NCBI GenBank assembly: GCA_023396255.1
Contig: JAEWWU010000006.1
Span: 62,001 to 126,000, forward strand
From: Bacteroidota bacterium
Lineage (GTDB): Bacteria; Bacteroidota; Bacteroidia; Bacteroidales; Porphyromonadaceae
Length of the DNA: 64,000 bases
Direction of reading: 5' to 3'
Part shown: piece after piece, positions 26,591 through 36,460 of the stretch
Numbering within the stretch: the first letter of the stretch is position 1
Layout: each line of letters begins with the position of its first letter
Position numbers and translations under genes: made by a program
The notes under the pieces: model-generated
What the model was told of the DNA's origin: nothing
Seen by the model: the letters and a program-made list of their open reading frames with translations, nothing else
Database searches by the model: none

Positions 26591-27550
26591 TACCGAATCA
26601 TAGGTATTCCGACCCTATTGCAGGGAGAAATAGCCTCTACAATCATACCTTATTGAACTATGAAAGGCATAAATAAGTAAAAAACAGAAAAACCATCTTA
26701 TGGAAAGAATAGGGCAATTCATTTGAATATGAGAGAACTTTGTTCGTTCTAAACACACAATGCCTATTTCTTGGTATCTATCGAGAAAAAATCGAAGAAA
26801 AAGTTTTGGGTTACAAGGAAAATAAGCATACACCTCTTCCGGTAAAAGGGGGAGGGAACGACCTACTCCAAATTACTCATCTTATAACTCTAACTAGAAA
26901 ACATTGAGCAACTCAGAGGCAGGAATTAGCTGCAACAAGCCTTCTTCCACAGGATACAATTGAAGGACTTGCGATCAACAGGCTTTGCCCAAAAAAGGTC
27001 TTTCCTTCCTAAAAAAACTCAGGAGATATTTCTTCTCTATTCTTTGCTAAATAATTCCCTCATTTTGGTTGAATGGCAGGGAATAAATTTTTCTTTTGTC
27101 CAACAAAATTTTTGGTACTTCCCTGCAAATTATTTTTACTTCCCTACTTTTTCGTATCTCTCGTTTTTTGCACAAAATCCTGCCCCAAAAAGTTTTCTTC
27201 TCCACCCTTTCTCAATAGTTGGACAGTAGATTTTGTACAGAAACCGGGGCTTTTCCCCTAAAGGAAAACCTTTACGTGCATCTATTCCAAGACAAAGACG
27301 AGGGATGAGAACAAGAATCCGAGGGACACTGATTACCAATCCGAGGAAAGCGTATTACTAATTATAGGGACAATTATAGAGGCCTTGTCCTCCAAAACCG
27401 TTCAACCGTGAGAAAACAGAATACCAACTATCGCTGCACTCCTTCACTGTGATCGAGGAATAGAAAAAACAAAGTTGAGGATGATTGAAAGGATCATTAT
27501 CTACTAAGTCCCTCCGACTTTGAGAAAGTAGAATACTTCCCTACTGACAA
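26591..27550. other. Intergenic region, about 1 kb, no convincing gene
   Basis: This stretch lies between the protease promoter and the end of the hybrid kinase gene. Short open frames present here lack start signals and recognisable domains. It contains one copy of the dispersed repeat (27051-27150). Confidence 0.5.
27051..27150 (+). repeat. Dispersed palindromic repeat, copy 3 (divergent)
   Basis: The sequence alternates AATTCCCT, CAGGGAATAAATTTTT, TTTTGTCCAAC, ACTTCCCTGCAAAT and ACTTCCCTAC. It has the same building blocks as the other copies but rearranged, so it is either an old copy or two overlapping ones. Confidence 0.55.
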
Positions 27551-27581
27551 GAAAAAAGCCGGGAGCACAACGCACCCGGCT
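27551..27581 (-). terminator. Terminator after the hybrid kinase gene
   Basis: AGCCGGG (27557-27563) pairs with CCCGGCT (27575-27581); on the minus strand it runs into a six-base T-tract. It lies 20 bp after the stop codon. Confidence 0.88.
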
Positions 27582-27601
27582 ACCTCCTCAATTCAAAAAA
27601 A

Positions 27602-30418
27602 TCAATTCTCTCCTTTTGTATATTGTGTTGGAGTAACCCCGCAAACGCTCTTAAAAGCTCTCACAAAACCAGAATAATCCCTAAAGCCACACAAATCCGC
27701 AACTTCGCCAAGGCTTAGCTCCGGCTGATCTTTGAGCAATTGCTGGGCCCTTTTAATCTTGAAATGCTGGATGTAAGACTGAGGCGTAGAACCCGTAATT
27801 GCCAACAGTTTACGATAAAGTTGGCTATAACTCATACACATATGGGAAGTAAGGGTGGCAACATCTACATTTTGTCCATTATTGAGGGAATCCGAAATAC
27901 AATCGACAATTTTTCTTAGAAACTGCTGTTCTACGTCGCTCTGCAATGCTATAACTTCTTCCGTGCCCTCTGCTACGGCCTGAGAATATTTCGCCCTCAA
28001 CAAACGTCTCTGTTCCAACAGTTTATCAACCCGAACGCACAATTCTTTGCTATCGAACGGTTTGATCATATAGGCATCTGCCCCCACTTCAAGAGCCTTT
28101 AGGCGATCTTCTTCTGTATTTTTTGCCGTAACTACTATTATAGGGATGTGATTGACAATCTCGTTGCCACGAACTTGCCTACAAACCTCTAAACCGGACA
28201 TTTCGGGCATCATCAGATCGGTAATGATAAGGTCGGGTACAAGTTCCAAAGCCTTATCCACTCCTCGTTTTCCATTGGAGGCATAAAAGAGGTCGTAACG
28301 CTCGTCAAATTGTGATCCTATATAGCGAGCCACTTCGTAGTTATCCTCAATGATCAGCAAACGCGGATTGTTGTGCCCGTCTGACCCTCTGTCTGCGAGC
28401 TCCTCTTCCTGCTTCGGTAAAATAGGAGTACTCTCAATTTCCTGCACCTCGATGCGAGCGTATGGAGAGTTTCCGTGTCGAATTGGAATTTGAATGTAGA
28501 AAGTTGTTCCCTTTCCAAAAATGCTATCCACTTTTATCTGCCCGTCCATAGCTTCTATCGCCTGCTTTGTCAGAGCCAAACCAATTCCCGTTCCCCCTCT
28601 GCTCAAATTGGTTTCCACTTGATAAAAAGGCTCAAAGATCAGAGAAAGATTTTCTGGAGGAATTCCAATTCCCGTATCGGAAATCGTTAGATGCAATTGG
28701 TTCTTTTCTTGCCGAACAAGAACCTTGATTTGTCCGTTTTGGGGAGTGAACTTGATGGCATTGGAGAGTAAATTGTTCATCGCCTTGCTGATATAGTCTG
28801 GGATGAAATCGGTATCTATATCCCTTTCCGAGAAAAACGTAAGGTCGATTTCTTTGCTTCGGGCATAATCTTGGTACCTCTCCACAATCATCGACAAGAA
28901 GACAGCAATATTTCCCCTCCTCCAATCCGGATCCCCTACCGTTGATTTTATTTTGGAAATATCCAAAAGCTGATTGATAAGGTTCAATAAACTATTTCCT
29001 TGCTGCTCGATTGTAGCAACTTTATCTCTCGTTTCCGGTGATATGGCGACATCTTTATCCATTATGTCTCTACTGAGACCGAGTATCACCGTCAAGGGGG
29101 TACGAAACTCGTGGGTCACGTTGGTAAAAAACATTTCGCGCATACTGCTCATCTTCTTTAGAGCTTGGTGATTTCGTGCTCGGATATGCTGAATATAGTA
29201 CATCAACAAGACCAATATCAACAAGAAAATTACAATCAGAGCAAAGATCGCAAATCCGGTATTCTTCTCCACTCTCTCCGACCTCAACTCCTCTCTGGAA
29301 CGAATCATCCGCTGTTCTTGTCTGTTGCGCTCTATACTCAAGCTCAAGTTCTGTATGCGGTTTACTTTGTCCATATCGACCAAACTATCTTGCAATTCAA
29401 TGGTCTTTACATAACAATCCAAGGCTTGTTTATAGTCTTTTGCATCTCGATAAATTTCGTAGTAGAGGTTGTAGACATCCGCCAAATGCTCCGTCGATTT
29501 TACTTTTTGAGCAATCTCCTTGGCTTTTGCCAATTGAACCAGAGCCTTATCGGTTTGCCCCAAAGAGTAATATACTCTGGCTAAAGCCGTCAATGAATGA
29601 AGAGCATACCAAGCGTCTTGGGAAGACAACATACTATAGGCCTTTTCGTATTCGACAATTGCTTTGTCGTATTTATGTTCTTTTTCCAAAAGAGAGCCAA
29701 AAGAGTTATGACACAGAGATATTCCAACAAGATTATCTGCCTTCCGATTAAACTCCATAGAACGCCTATAATAAACCCAAGCCGAGTCCAACTCTCCTTG
29801 GAGTTCGAATATGGCACCCAAGTTGGCATAGTTAATCGCCTGCCCCGTATCGCTTCCCAAATCTTTTTCGCCTGCCAAGGCCTTCCGAAAAGCACTGTCT
29901 GCCCGTGCAAAATTGCCAATGGTCATATAAATATTCCCTAGTCCATTGAGCGACACCAAACGATTCTTTTGGGCAACAAAAGAGGTATCGGTATACTCTT
30001 CACTGATTTTCCACGCTCGGTAATGGTAGTCTTGCGCAGCATCCAAGAGCCCCAGACGACGGTAATTGGTACCCATACTATTGAGGGCCATCACACACTC
30101 AACAGTATCACCTAACTTTTCCGCCTGTTTCAACCCCAAGCTATGCACCTTTAGGGCTTCGTCGTACTTGCTGTTCTTGCTCAAGCGTTGCCCCCACTCC
30201 CTCAGAGCAACCACACTGCCAAGGTAATTGCCTTCCTCTTGAAACTCTTTTTGCAGTTGGGCTATGGAGTCGATAGTACAAATTGCCTTTAGCCGATTCT
30301 CTATCTCTATTTTATCTCGCAGAGGGGAAGAAGCATTCTTTTGGGTACAAGCATTCAGAAAAAACACAACCCCTACACTGAGGAAAAGCCACGTACCTTT
30401 TCTGTCCCATAAGGTCAT
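27602..30418 (-). CDS. Hybrid two-component sensor/regulator with TPR sensor and AraC output
   Basis: This single-chain signalling protein has 938 residues. Order: hydrophobic N-terminus ending LNAC (possible lipobox or membrane anchor), about six TPR repeats as the periplasmic sensor, one membrane helix (FAIFALIVIFLLILVLLMYY), HisKA with phospho-accepting His436 (THEFRTPL), HATPase (NLLSNAIKF, DTGIGIP, GTGIGLAL), receiver domain with phospho-accepting Asp734 (TDLMMPEMSG) and a C-terminal AraC DNA-binding domain (GEVADLCGFRDYSGFVRAFK). The ATG at 30418 is chosen because a -7 element at 30500-30507 would put the transcript start near 30493, leaving no leader for the two earlier in-frame starts. 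Its likely target is the divergent gene at 30882 (inference). Confidence 0.9.
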   Translation of the reverse strand: MTLWDRKGTWLFLSVGVVFFLNACTQKNASSPLRDKIEIENRLKAICTIDSIAQLQKEFQEEGNYLGSVVALREWGQRLSKNSKYDEALKVHSLGLKQAEKLGDTVECVMALNSMGTNYRRLGLLDAAQDYHYRAWKISEEYTDTSFVAQKNRLVSLNGLGNIYMTIGNFARADSAFRKALAGEKDLGSDTGQAINYANLGAIFELQGELDSAWVYYRRSMEFNRKADNLVGISLCHNSFGSLLEKEHKYDKAIVEYEKAYSMLSSQDAWYALHSLTALARVYYSLGQTDKALVQLAKAKEIAQKVKSTEHLADVYNLYYEIYRDAKDYKQALDCYVKTIELQDSLVDMDKVNRIQNLSLSIERNRQEQRMIRSREELRSERVEKNTGFAIFALIVIFLLILVLLMYYIQHIRARNHQALKKMSSMREMFFTNVTHEFRTPLTVILGLSRDIMDKDVAISPETRDKVATIEQQGNSLLNLINQLLDISKIKSTVGDPDWRRGNIAVFLSMIVERYQDYARSKEIDLTFFSERDIDTDFIPDYISKAMNNLLSNAIKFTPQNGQIKVLVRQEKNQLHLTISDTGIGIPPENLSLIFEPFYQVETNLSRGGTGIGLALTKQAIEAMDGQIKVDSIFGKGTTFYIQIPIRHGNSPYARIEVQEIESTPILPKQEEELADRGSDGHNNPRLLIIEDNYEVARYIGSQFDERYDLFYASNGKRGVDKALELVPDLIITDLMMPEMSGLEVCRQVRGNEIVNHIPIIVVTAKNTEEDRLKALEVGADAYMIKPFDSKELCVRVDKLLEQRRLLRAKYSQAVAEGTEEVIALQSDVEQQFLRKIVDCISDSLNNGQNVDVATLTSHMCMSYSQLYRKLLAITGSTPQSYIQHFKIKRAQQLLKDQPELSLGEVADLCGFRDYSGFVRAFKSVCGVTPTQYTKGEN

Positions 30419-30499
30419 AAGAAAAGGTACTATTCCACCTCCTTTTTGTTTAACTCTTGCAAGCCCTATTCCCCTGTTCTTTACACCGTTCATTGCCCG

Positions 30500-30507
30500 C
30501 AAAAGTA
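30500..30507 (-). promoter_or_regulatory. -7 element of the hybrid kinase gene
   Basis: Minus strand TACTTTTG fits TAnnTTTG. No good -33 element is seen, which suggests regulated or weak expression. Its position decides the start codon of the kinase gene. Confidence 0.55.
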
Positions 30508-30638
30508 CAGATTGTTTCCCTAAAAAGAGAATTTCAACCTATCCTTAACCTACTGAAATGGAGAGTATATAGGAGTCATCGATATTTCTAAAAAATTATC
30601 ATCTCATAGGTTTCTCCAACACAAGAAAATCGAATAAA

Positions 30639-30666
30639 TAACTATAATTCAAATAGTTAAACTATT
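30639..30666. promoter_or_regulatory. Overlapping AT-rich palindromes in divergent promoter region
   Basis: TAACTAT (30639-30645), seven bases, ATAGTTA (30653-30659) overlaps with AATAGTT-A-AACTATT (30652-30666). Three AACTAT half-sites in alternating orientation lie between two divergent genes, one of which encodes an AraC-type output domain. This is a candidate operator; no experimental support. Confidence 0.4.
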
Positions 30667-30764
30667 CTTAGAATGATTATATTGCAAAATCTATCATCAT
30701 TAGAGAGAAAGATTTTGCAATGATTTTGGAAGATTTCGCAAGCAGACGACTTCCCCTTAGATTC

Positions 30765-30772
30765 TATTTTTG
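30765..30772 (+). promoter_or_regulatory. Probable -7 element of the InlB-repeat protein gene
   Basis: TATTTTTG fits TAnnTTTG, about 110 bp upstream of the ATG. There is no TTTG at the usual distance, as expected for a promoter needing an activator. Confidence 0.45.
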
Positions 30773-30881
30773 CAACCAAAGGGTGGTATGCATCTTGATT
30801 GAGTCAAGCCTCCTAAACTGAATATGAAGAAAGCATTATAGACACATAATACAAGAATAGGTAATAATAAAATCAAACATT

Positions 30882-32561
30882 ATGAAAAAGAAGATCCATT
30901 TATTGTGGTTTGCGACATTGGTTGTAGCCTTTTGTGGTTTGGTATTCTCGGCCTCTGCACAACAAGACTACGGATTTAAGATCGCCGGAAAATCTATCAA
31001 TTCAGATAATTATAAAAACCTCACAACTATTCCTGGGGTTACCATCAAACCAGGAGGTTACATTGTCTACGATCCTTCGTCAAACACTCTCAGAATGAAG
31101 GATGCAAACATTAGCATTAACCAGACAGAGGAGTCCTCCTTAGAGTTTACGACATCTCTTTCAATTCCTCTATTCATCCTCAAAATAGAGGGAAGCAACG
31201 AACTCAATGCTCAGTTGGAAGCCAATGAAAACCTCCATATCACCGGACCGGGAAAACTCCGCATAATCGAAAAAGAAGACTATCCTGCTCTCGTTATCAA
31301 AAAAGGAAAGATTCTTCGCATAGACGGTGGGTGTTCTGTTATCGCATCAGGAAGTTCTGGAATAACCGACCTGGATTCGACAGGAAAGCTGATCATTGAT
31401 GGAGCCAATGTAACAGGATTGGGAAAAGAAGAAAAAAACTCGTCTGATGGTTATGGTATTGGTAATTTCAAATCCATAGAGATTAAAAATGCCCAAATAA
31501 TTACCCCTCAAGGAGGGTATATTGGAAAAGCCTCCAACTATAAAATCGAGAGTGATTACATTTTAGGAGTAGATAATAAACCAGCACTTGAAGTCCAAAT
31601 AAGAGTCAAGGTGCCGACTGTCTCAGTAATTCTGAAAACCAGCAAAGGAGGAAAGGCGACTATTTCTGGAGCAAAGGACTTGAAAGCTGTACCCAAGGGA
31701 ACAAAACTCTCTGTTATGGTGACTCCCGACAAGGGACACCAACTCGAAAAAATCTTGGCAGGAAAAGAAGACATCACAAAAACCAAGAGCTTTACCGTCA
31801 AGGAAAATACCACAGTAATCGTGACTTTCAAAAAAGAACAACCAAAAGTAGAAACTTACAAGGTTATCCTTGACACAAAAACTGGAGGAAAGGCTTCTAT
31901 TACCGGAGCAAAGGATTTGAAAGCTGTACCCAAGGGAACCAAGCTATCTGTTACAGCAACTCCCGACAAAGGATACCAACTCGACAAAATCTTGGCAGGA
32001 AAAGAAGATATCACAAAAACTAAAAGCTTCACCGTCAAGGAGAATACCACGGTAACCGTATCTTTCAAAAAAATGGAAGAACCCAAAGTAGAAACTTTCA
32101 ACGTCACTCTTGAAACGGAAGGTGAAGGAAAGGCATTTATTACCGGAGCTAAAGACCTAAAAGTTGTTCCCAAAGGGACCAAGCTATCTGTTACGGTTAT
32201 TCCCAATAAAGGATATCGCCTCGACAAAATCTTGGCAGGAAAAGAAGATATCACAGAAACTAAAAGCTTCACCGTCAAAGAAAACACTGTGGTAACTGTA
32301 TCTTTCAAAAAGGATACAGGAGTAGGACAGGTATTGATCGACAACACCATAATATTCCCAAATCCTGCAAAAGAAACGGTCACCATCAGAAATGCTGTAG
32401 CGAATACAGACATTGTTCTCTACGCAACGAATGGAATGCAAGTGCTATCCTCCAATACAGACAACTCCGGATACGCACAAATCGATGTTACTTCCTTGGC
32501 TGCAGGCTCTTATGTAATACGGATAGGAATGATTACCAAACATTTGGTAATTGCCCAATAA
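30882..32561 (+). CDS. T9SS-secreted protein with three InlB-type B-repeats
   Basis: This surface or secreted protein of 559 residues has a signal peptide (1-26, ASAQ), a beta-rich N-terminal region (30-240) with parallel beta-helix-like strands (LIIDGANVTGLG, SIEIKNAQI), three divergent InlB B-repeat domains of about 79 residues (249-477), and a type IX secretion C-terminal domain (about 487-559: IIFPNPAKETVTIRN... HLVIAQ). Each repeat carries GAKDLKxVPKGTKLSV and KILAGKEDITxTKSFTVKEN. The plan suggests an adhesin or matrix-binding protein. It stands alone with its own terminator and is divergent from the hybrid kinase. Confidence 0.88.
   Translation: MKKKIHLLWFATLVVAFCGLVFSASAQQDYGFKIAGKSINSDNYKNLTTIPGVTIKPGGYIVYDPSSNTLRMKDANISINQTEESSLEFTTSLSIPLFILKIEGSNELNAQLEANENLHITGPGKLRIIEKEDYPALVIKKGKILRIDGGCSVIASGSSGITDLDSTGKLIIDGANVTGLGKEEKNSSDGYGIGNFKSIEIKNAQIITPQGGYIGKASNYKIESDYILGVDNKPALEVQIRVKVPTVSVILKTSKGGKATISGAKDLKAVPKGTKLSVMVTPDKGHQLEKILAGKEDITKTKSFTVKENTTVIVTFKKEQPKVETYKVILDTKTGGKASITGAKDLKAVPKGTKLSVTATPDKGYQLDKILAGKEDITKTKSFTVKENTTVTVSFKKMEEPKVETFNVTLETEGEGKAFITGAKDLKVVPKGTKLSVTVIPNKGYRLDKILAGKEDITETKSFTVKENTVVTVSFKKDTGVGQVLIDNTIIFPNPAKETVTIRNAVANTDIVLYATNGMQVLSSNTDNSGYAQIDVTSLAAGSYVIRIGMITKHLVIAQ
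31626..32311 (+). repeat. Three in-frame tandem repeats of about 240 bp
   Basis: Units begin at 31626, 31863 and 32103 (spacing 237 and 240 bp). They share long stretches of near-identical DNA, such as the segment coding for ILAGKEDIT, so they are recent duplications able to vary in number by recombination. Confidence 0.85.
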
Positions 32562-32597
32562 CAGTAAAGGGATAAAGAGTCTCACCCTTTGCTAAAC

Positions 32598-32640
32598 GGA
32601 GGGGTTGCGTCAGAAAAATGATGCAATCCCTCCTTCGTTT
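32598..32640 (+). terminator. Terminator after the InlB-repeat protein gene
   Basis: GGAGGGGTTGCGTC (32598-32611) pairs with GATGCAATCCCTCC (32620-32633), two G-U pairs, followed by TTCGTTTCTCT. Confidence 0.82.
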
Positions 32641-32815
32641 CTCTGATAAACCTCAAAGAAAATCAACAAACAAATTCAAAAGAGTGTTCTGTTCCTCCAG
32701 ACTTACCACTCTTTCCCTTGGCGGTTAGTAAAAGAAACACACCAATAACAATTTACTGCTTCTTGATCCTTGGGGATTGCCTCACTATCGAACAATTTTC
32801 TACGGAACTATTTAT

Positions 32816-32823
32816 TAACTTTG
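32816..32823 (+). promoter_or_regulatory. -7 element before topoisomerase gene
   Basis: TAACTTTG fits TAnnTTTG, 26 bp upstream of the ATG at 32849, which leaves a short leader and supports that start. Confidence 0.6.
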
Positions 32824-32848
32824 CGCATATCACTGTCATAAAGAGTTA

Positions 32849-35554
32849 ATGGATCACGAGTTAGTAGACCCCAAGGATTTCGCATCAGAGCCTCAAGAAG
32901 AATCTTCTATTTCCACAACCAACGAGCCAACGGAAGATGCCGTTTCGGTTATCCCCGTTACAGAGACTGCCCTCCCCCATATGGAGCACTCTTTGGGTGG
33001 AATGTATAGGACGTGGTTTTTGGATTACGCCTCATATGTCATATTGGAGCGAGCCGTTCCTCATATAGAAGATGGGCTAAAGCCCGTACAAAGGCGCGTA
33101 CTGTATGCTATGCACCTTATGGAAAATGGGATGCTGCACAAAGTTGCCAAAATCGTGGGAGCCACGATGGCGTATCACCCACACGGAGACGCTTCCATCA
33201 ATGACGCATTGGTACAGTTAGGGCAGAAAAACTTTCTCGTAGAAACTCAAGGGAACTGGGGAAATATCTATACGGGAGACGCTGCCGCTGCAGGTCGTTA
33301 TATAGAAGCCAAATTATCGGACTTTGCCCTTGACACCCTGTTTGGAGACAAGATAACTCCGTGGAAGAAATCATACGATGGCAAAGCTCGAGAACCGGTC
33401 TTTTTGCCGGCTCGTTTCCCTCTTCTTTTGGCACAGGGTGCCGAAGGAATTGCTGTAGGATTGGCTTCGAAAATATTGCCTCACAACCCCAAAGAGCTTC
33501 TTCTGGCAGCCTGCAAATATTTGCAAGGAGAAGACTTTGAGCTATTTCCGGATTTCCCAACCGGAGGTTTGGTGGATGTAGAACGCTATAATGATGGACG
33601 CAGAGGGGGCTCCATCAAAAGTCGCGCACGCATAGAACGATTGGAAAACCGAGTTCTTAGCATTAAAGACCTCCCTTTTGGAAAAACAACAACCTCCCTG
33701 ATAGAGTCGATCCTCAAGGCTAACGAAAAGGGGAAAATAAAGATTAAGCGCATCGACGATATGACAGCAGAGGAGGCTGATATACGTATAACCCTCCCAA
33801 CCGGAGTATCGGCAGACAAAACAGTGGACGGTTTGTATGCTTTTACCGATTGTGAGGTGAGCATATCGCCCAATGCTTGCGTCATCAAGAATCGCAAACC
33901 GGAATTTATGGGCGTATCCGACCTTTTGCGTTACTCTGCCGAACAGACCAAAGATCTCTTGCGCCAAGATCTGCAATGGCGTTTGGACGAAAAAAGAGAA
34001 CAATTCCAAATGGCCTCTTTAGAGAGATTGTTCATAGAGAATCGTATCTACAAGGACAAAGAATTTGAACAAGCAGAAGGTGAAGAGCAGGCTCTGAACC
34101 ACGTTTTGAGCCGACTTCTCCCCCTCGCCGAAGGAAGCCTTGTCCGCCCCATCAGTCGAGAAGATCTCAAGAAACTTTTAGAAATACGTATGGCACGTAT
34201 CCTCAAATTCAACTTAGCCAAACACGAAGAGGGGATGGTTAAGTTGCAAGAGGAGATGGAAAAACTACAGCACAACCTCAACCACTTGGTTCAGTACACC
34301 ATCAAATACTACCAACAGCTTATCGACACTTACGGAAGCCGGTGGGAAAGGCGCACCCAGATAACACGTTTTGGAACCATAGAAGCAACCAAAGTCGCAG
34401 AAGCCAACCAAAAGCTCTACATAGATAGAGAGGGAGGATTTGTTGGGACTGCACTCAAGGGATCGGAATACGTGTGCGATTGTTCCGAAATCGATGATTT
34501 TATAATCTTCTTCCGCAACGGGAATTATATGATTTCCAAGGTCGAAGAAAAGAAATTCGTGGGTAAAGAAGACGTTTTACACGTGGCTCGTTACCAAAAG
34601 GGAGACACACGCACTATTTACAATGTGGTGTATCGCGATGGTAAAGAAGGACCCTATATGGTAAAACGGTTCAACGTAGTTTCCTTTGTCAGGGATCGGG
34701 TTTACGACCTTACCCAAGCAACTCCTGGAAGCCGGATAGAATACCTGACCGCCAACCCTAATGGTGAAGCAGAGGTGATCTCATATAAATACCCCATCAG
34801 TGCCCGAAAACCCGGGCAAGCCGAAACCAAACGCACCGGTCACTTAGATTTTTCAAAAATTCAAGTGCGTGCCCGCACTGCTCGGGGAAACATTGTAACG
34901 CGAAGACGTATGAGCAGCATCAGTCTGTTCAGCAAAGGCGGCACAACTTTGGATGGGCGATCTGTTTGGTTCGATCCAGATGTGAACCGAATAAATTACA
35001 ACGGACAAGGAACTCTTTTGGGCGAGTTTGACGGAGAAGATCGGATATTGGTCATCCGCAACAACGGAGAGGCATATACTACCGGTTTTGAAGAGACCAA
35101 CTACTTCGAAGACACTCCCCGTTGTATAGAAAAGTTCGTTCCAGAAAAGGTTTGGAGCATTGTCTACGTGGAGCAAGAACAGAATCAAACCTACCTCAAA
35201 CGCTGCACGTTTCCCGACCAATCCAAACCTTTTTCCATAGCTGGGGAGGGGAACAAGATTTTGTTGATTACAGATAAACAGGATCCCGTTTTGGAGGTTT
35301 CTTTTTCCGAAGAAAAGAGCATCCCTAACGAAATTCAGGCTTCAGAGTTTTTTATCAAGAGCGTTTTTGCTCGGGGGCGTCGTGTCTCCATCCAACAAGC
35401 CGAGAAAGTGACTTTGCTCCGCTACACAGAACCCACAACGGAGCCGAATACACCATCCGATACTCCTAATGAGGAGGAAATAGAAATAGAGGCACCTTTG
35501 AGCAGCGACTCCTTATCCTCCATTCAGGTGGAAGAATCCGGAGAACTTTTTTAA
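32849..35554 (+). CDS. parC: DNA topoisomerase IV subunit A (ParC/GyrA family)
   Basis: This protein of 901 residues is the DNA-cleaving subunit of a type IIA topoisomerase. A Glu/Ser/Thr-rich N-terminal extension (1-48) precedes the winged-helix domain, with the quinolone-region motif HPHGDASINDALVQL (about 110-124) and catalytic Tyr151 (GRYIEAKLS). The coiled-coil and gate follow (about 340-490), then a C-terminal beta-pinwheel and an acidic tail. The absence of a canonical GyrA box and the Tyr context (GRY rather than AMRYTE) point to ParC rather than GyrA. No parE gene is adjacent. The next gene starts 3 bp after the stop. Confidence 0.88.
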   Translation: MDHELVDPKDFASEPQEESSISTTNEPTEDAVSVIPVTETALPHMEHSLGGMYRTWFLDYASYVILERAVPHIEDGLKPVQRRVLYAMHLMENGMLHKVAKIVGATMAYHPHGDASINDALVQLGQKNFLVETQGNWGNIYTGDAAAAGRYIEAKLSDFALDTLFGDKITPWKKSYDGKAREPVFLPARFPLLLAQGAEGIAVGLASKILPHNPKELLLAACKYLQGEDFELFPDFPTGGLVDVERYNDGRRGGSIKSRARIERLENRVLSIKDLPFGKTTTSLIESILKANEKGKIKIKRIDDMTAEEADIRITLPTGVSADKTVDGLYAFTDCEVSISPNACVIKNRKPEFMGVSDLLRYSAEQTKDLLRQDLQWRLDEKREQFQMASLERLFIENRIYKDKEFEQAEGEEQALNHVLSRLLPLAEGSLVRPISREDLKKLLEIRMARILKFNLAKHEEGMVKLQEEMEKLQHNLNHLVQYTIKYYQQLIDTYGSRWERRTQITRFGTIEATKVAEANQKLYIDREGGFVGTALKGSEYVCDCSEIDDFIIFFRNGNYMISKVEEKKFVGKEDVLHVARYQKGDTRTIYNVVYRDGKEGPYMVKRFNVVSFVRDRVYDLTQATPGSRIEYLTANPNGEAEVISYKYPISARKPGQAETKRTGHLDFSKIQVRARTARGNIVTRRRMSSISLFSKGGTTLDGRSVWFDPDVNRINYNGQGTLLGEFDGEDRILVIRNNGEAYTTGFEETNYFEDTPRCIEKFVPEKVWSIVYVEQEQNQTYLKRCTFPDQSKPFSIAGEGNKILLITDKQDPVLEVSFSEEKSIPNEIQASEFFIKSVFARGRRVSIQQAEKVTLLRYTEPTTEPNTPSDTPNEEEIEIEAPLSSDSLSSIQVEESGELF

Positions 35555-35557
35555 GCT

Positions 35558-36454
35558 ATGACACAACCCGACCTACATTCCTTTGTGAAACACTTTTTCA
35601 TTGTTTTTTGGCTATCCTTTGCCGTGAACTTCTCTCTGTGTGCCCAGAGCGAAAAAGACAGTACTCGGAGTGTTATCTACACAACCTATGTATCCCATCA
35701 GTTGGGTTACTCCTTCTCTCAACGATACAACGCTTACCTAAGCCCTCTCAAATATAAAGGAGCAGCCTTGTTTTATCGTATGCGAACAGAGTTCCCCCTC
35801 TCGCAACAAAAAAATCGCTGGTTAGTCTCCTCGGAAGCGGGCTTTGGTTGGGATCGCCTACTCAATGCGGCACATTCGGCACAAATGACGGTCTATACCG
35901 GCAACTTTGCGCTCTCCGTGCACCATTTGAAACCTTTAGCAAACCGACTTATGCTCGGAGTAGGCTCTCGGTTGGAGTGGAACACGGATGTGATGTTGCA
36001 ATCTCGCAATCAAAACAATCCTAACGACATAGAAGTCAATCTCGACCTGCAGCCGTCGTTCCTCTTAGCTTATGAAATGCAAATAGGACGTTTTGCCTGC
36101 CGAGTTCGCCTTGATACTTATTTGAGTCTATTGGGGATAGGATTTTGCACAGATTATAGAGAATCTTATTGGCAAGCTATACTACTCAAGAGGCTCTCCC
36201 AATCCATCGAATTTCACTCTCTACACAATCGGATGCAGTTGGCTTCCCAACTGACTTTAGACTTTCCCATTGCCAACGTATGCACATTGCAGTTTGCCTA
36301 TAAGTGGCAAACCTCCGGCAGACTGGTCAATAATCTATACAAGCAAAATGCGTCTCATTACTTAGGAGTGGGTATATCAACTCACTTGCAGTTCTTCCCG
36401 GGGTATCGCATCATCAGCAATAATCAATACGCCAATCCCCTTTACTCTTTCTAA
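35558..36454 (+). CDS. Putative outer-membrane beta-barrel protein, DUF3316-like
   Basis: This protein of 298 residues has a hydrophobic signal segment (about 10-30, ending LCAQ) and a beta-strand-rich remainder ending FPGYRIISNNQYANPLYSF, with a terminal Phe as in outer-membrane barrels. The terminal NPLYSF pattern reminds me of DUF3316 proteins of Bacteroidales; the match is from memory. It lies 3 bp after parC and 6 bp before an S41 peptidase gene, so the three are one transcript. Function is unknown. Confidence 0.65.
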   Translation: MTQPDLHSFVKHFFIVFWLSFAVNFSLCAQSEKDSTRSVIYTTYVSHQLGYSFSQRYNAYLSPLKYKGAALFYRMRTEFPLSQQKNRWLVSSEAGFGWDRLLNAAHSAQMTVYTGNFALSVHHLKPLANRLMLGVGSRLEWNTDVMLQSRNQNNPNDIEVNLDLQPSFLLAYEMQIGRFACRVRLDTYLSLLGIGFCTDYRESYWQAILLKRLSQSIEFHSLHNRMQLASQLTLDFPIANVCTLQFAYKWQTSGRLVNNLYKQNASHYLGVGISTHLQFFPGYRIISNNQYANPLYSF

Positions 36455-36460
36455 ACAGTT

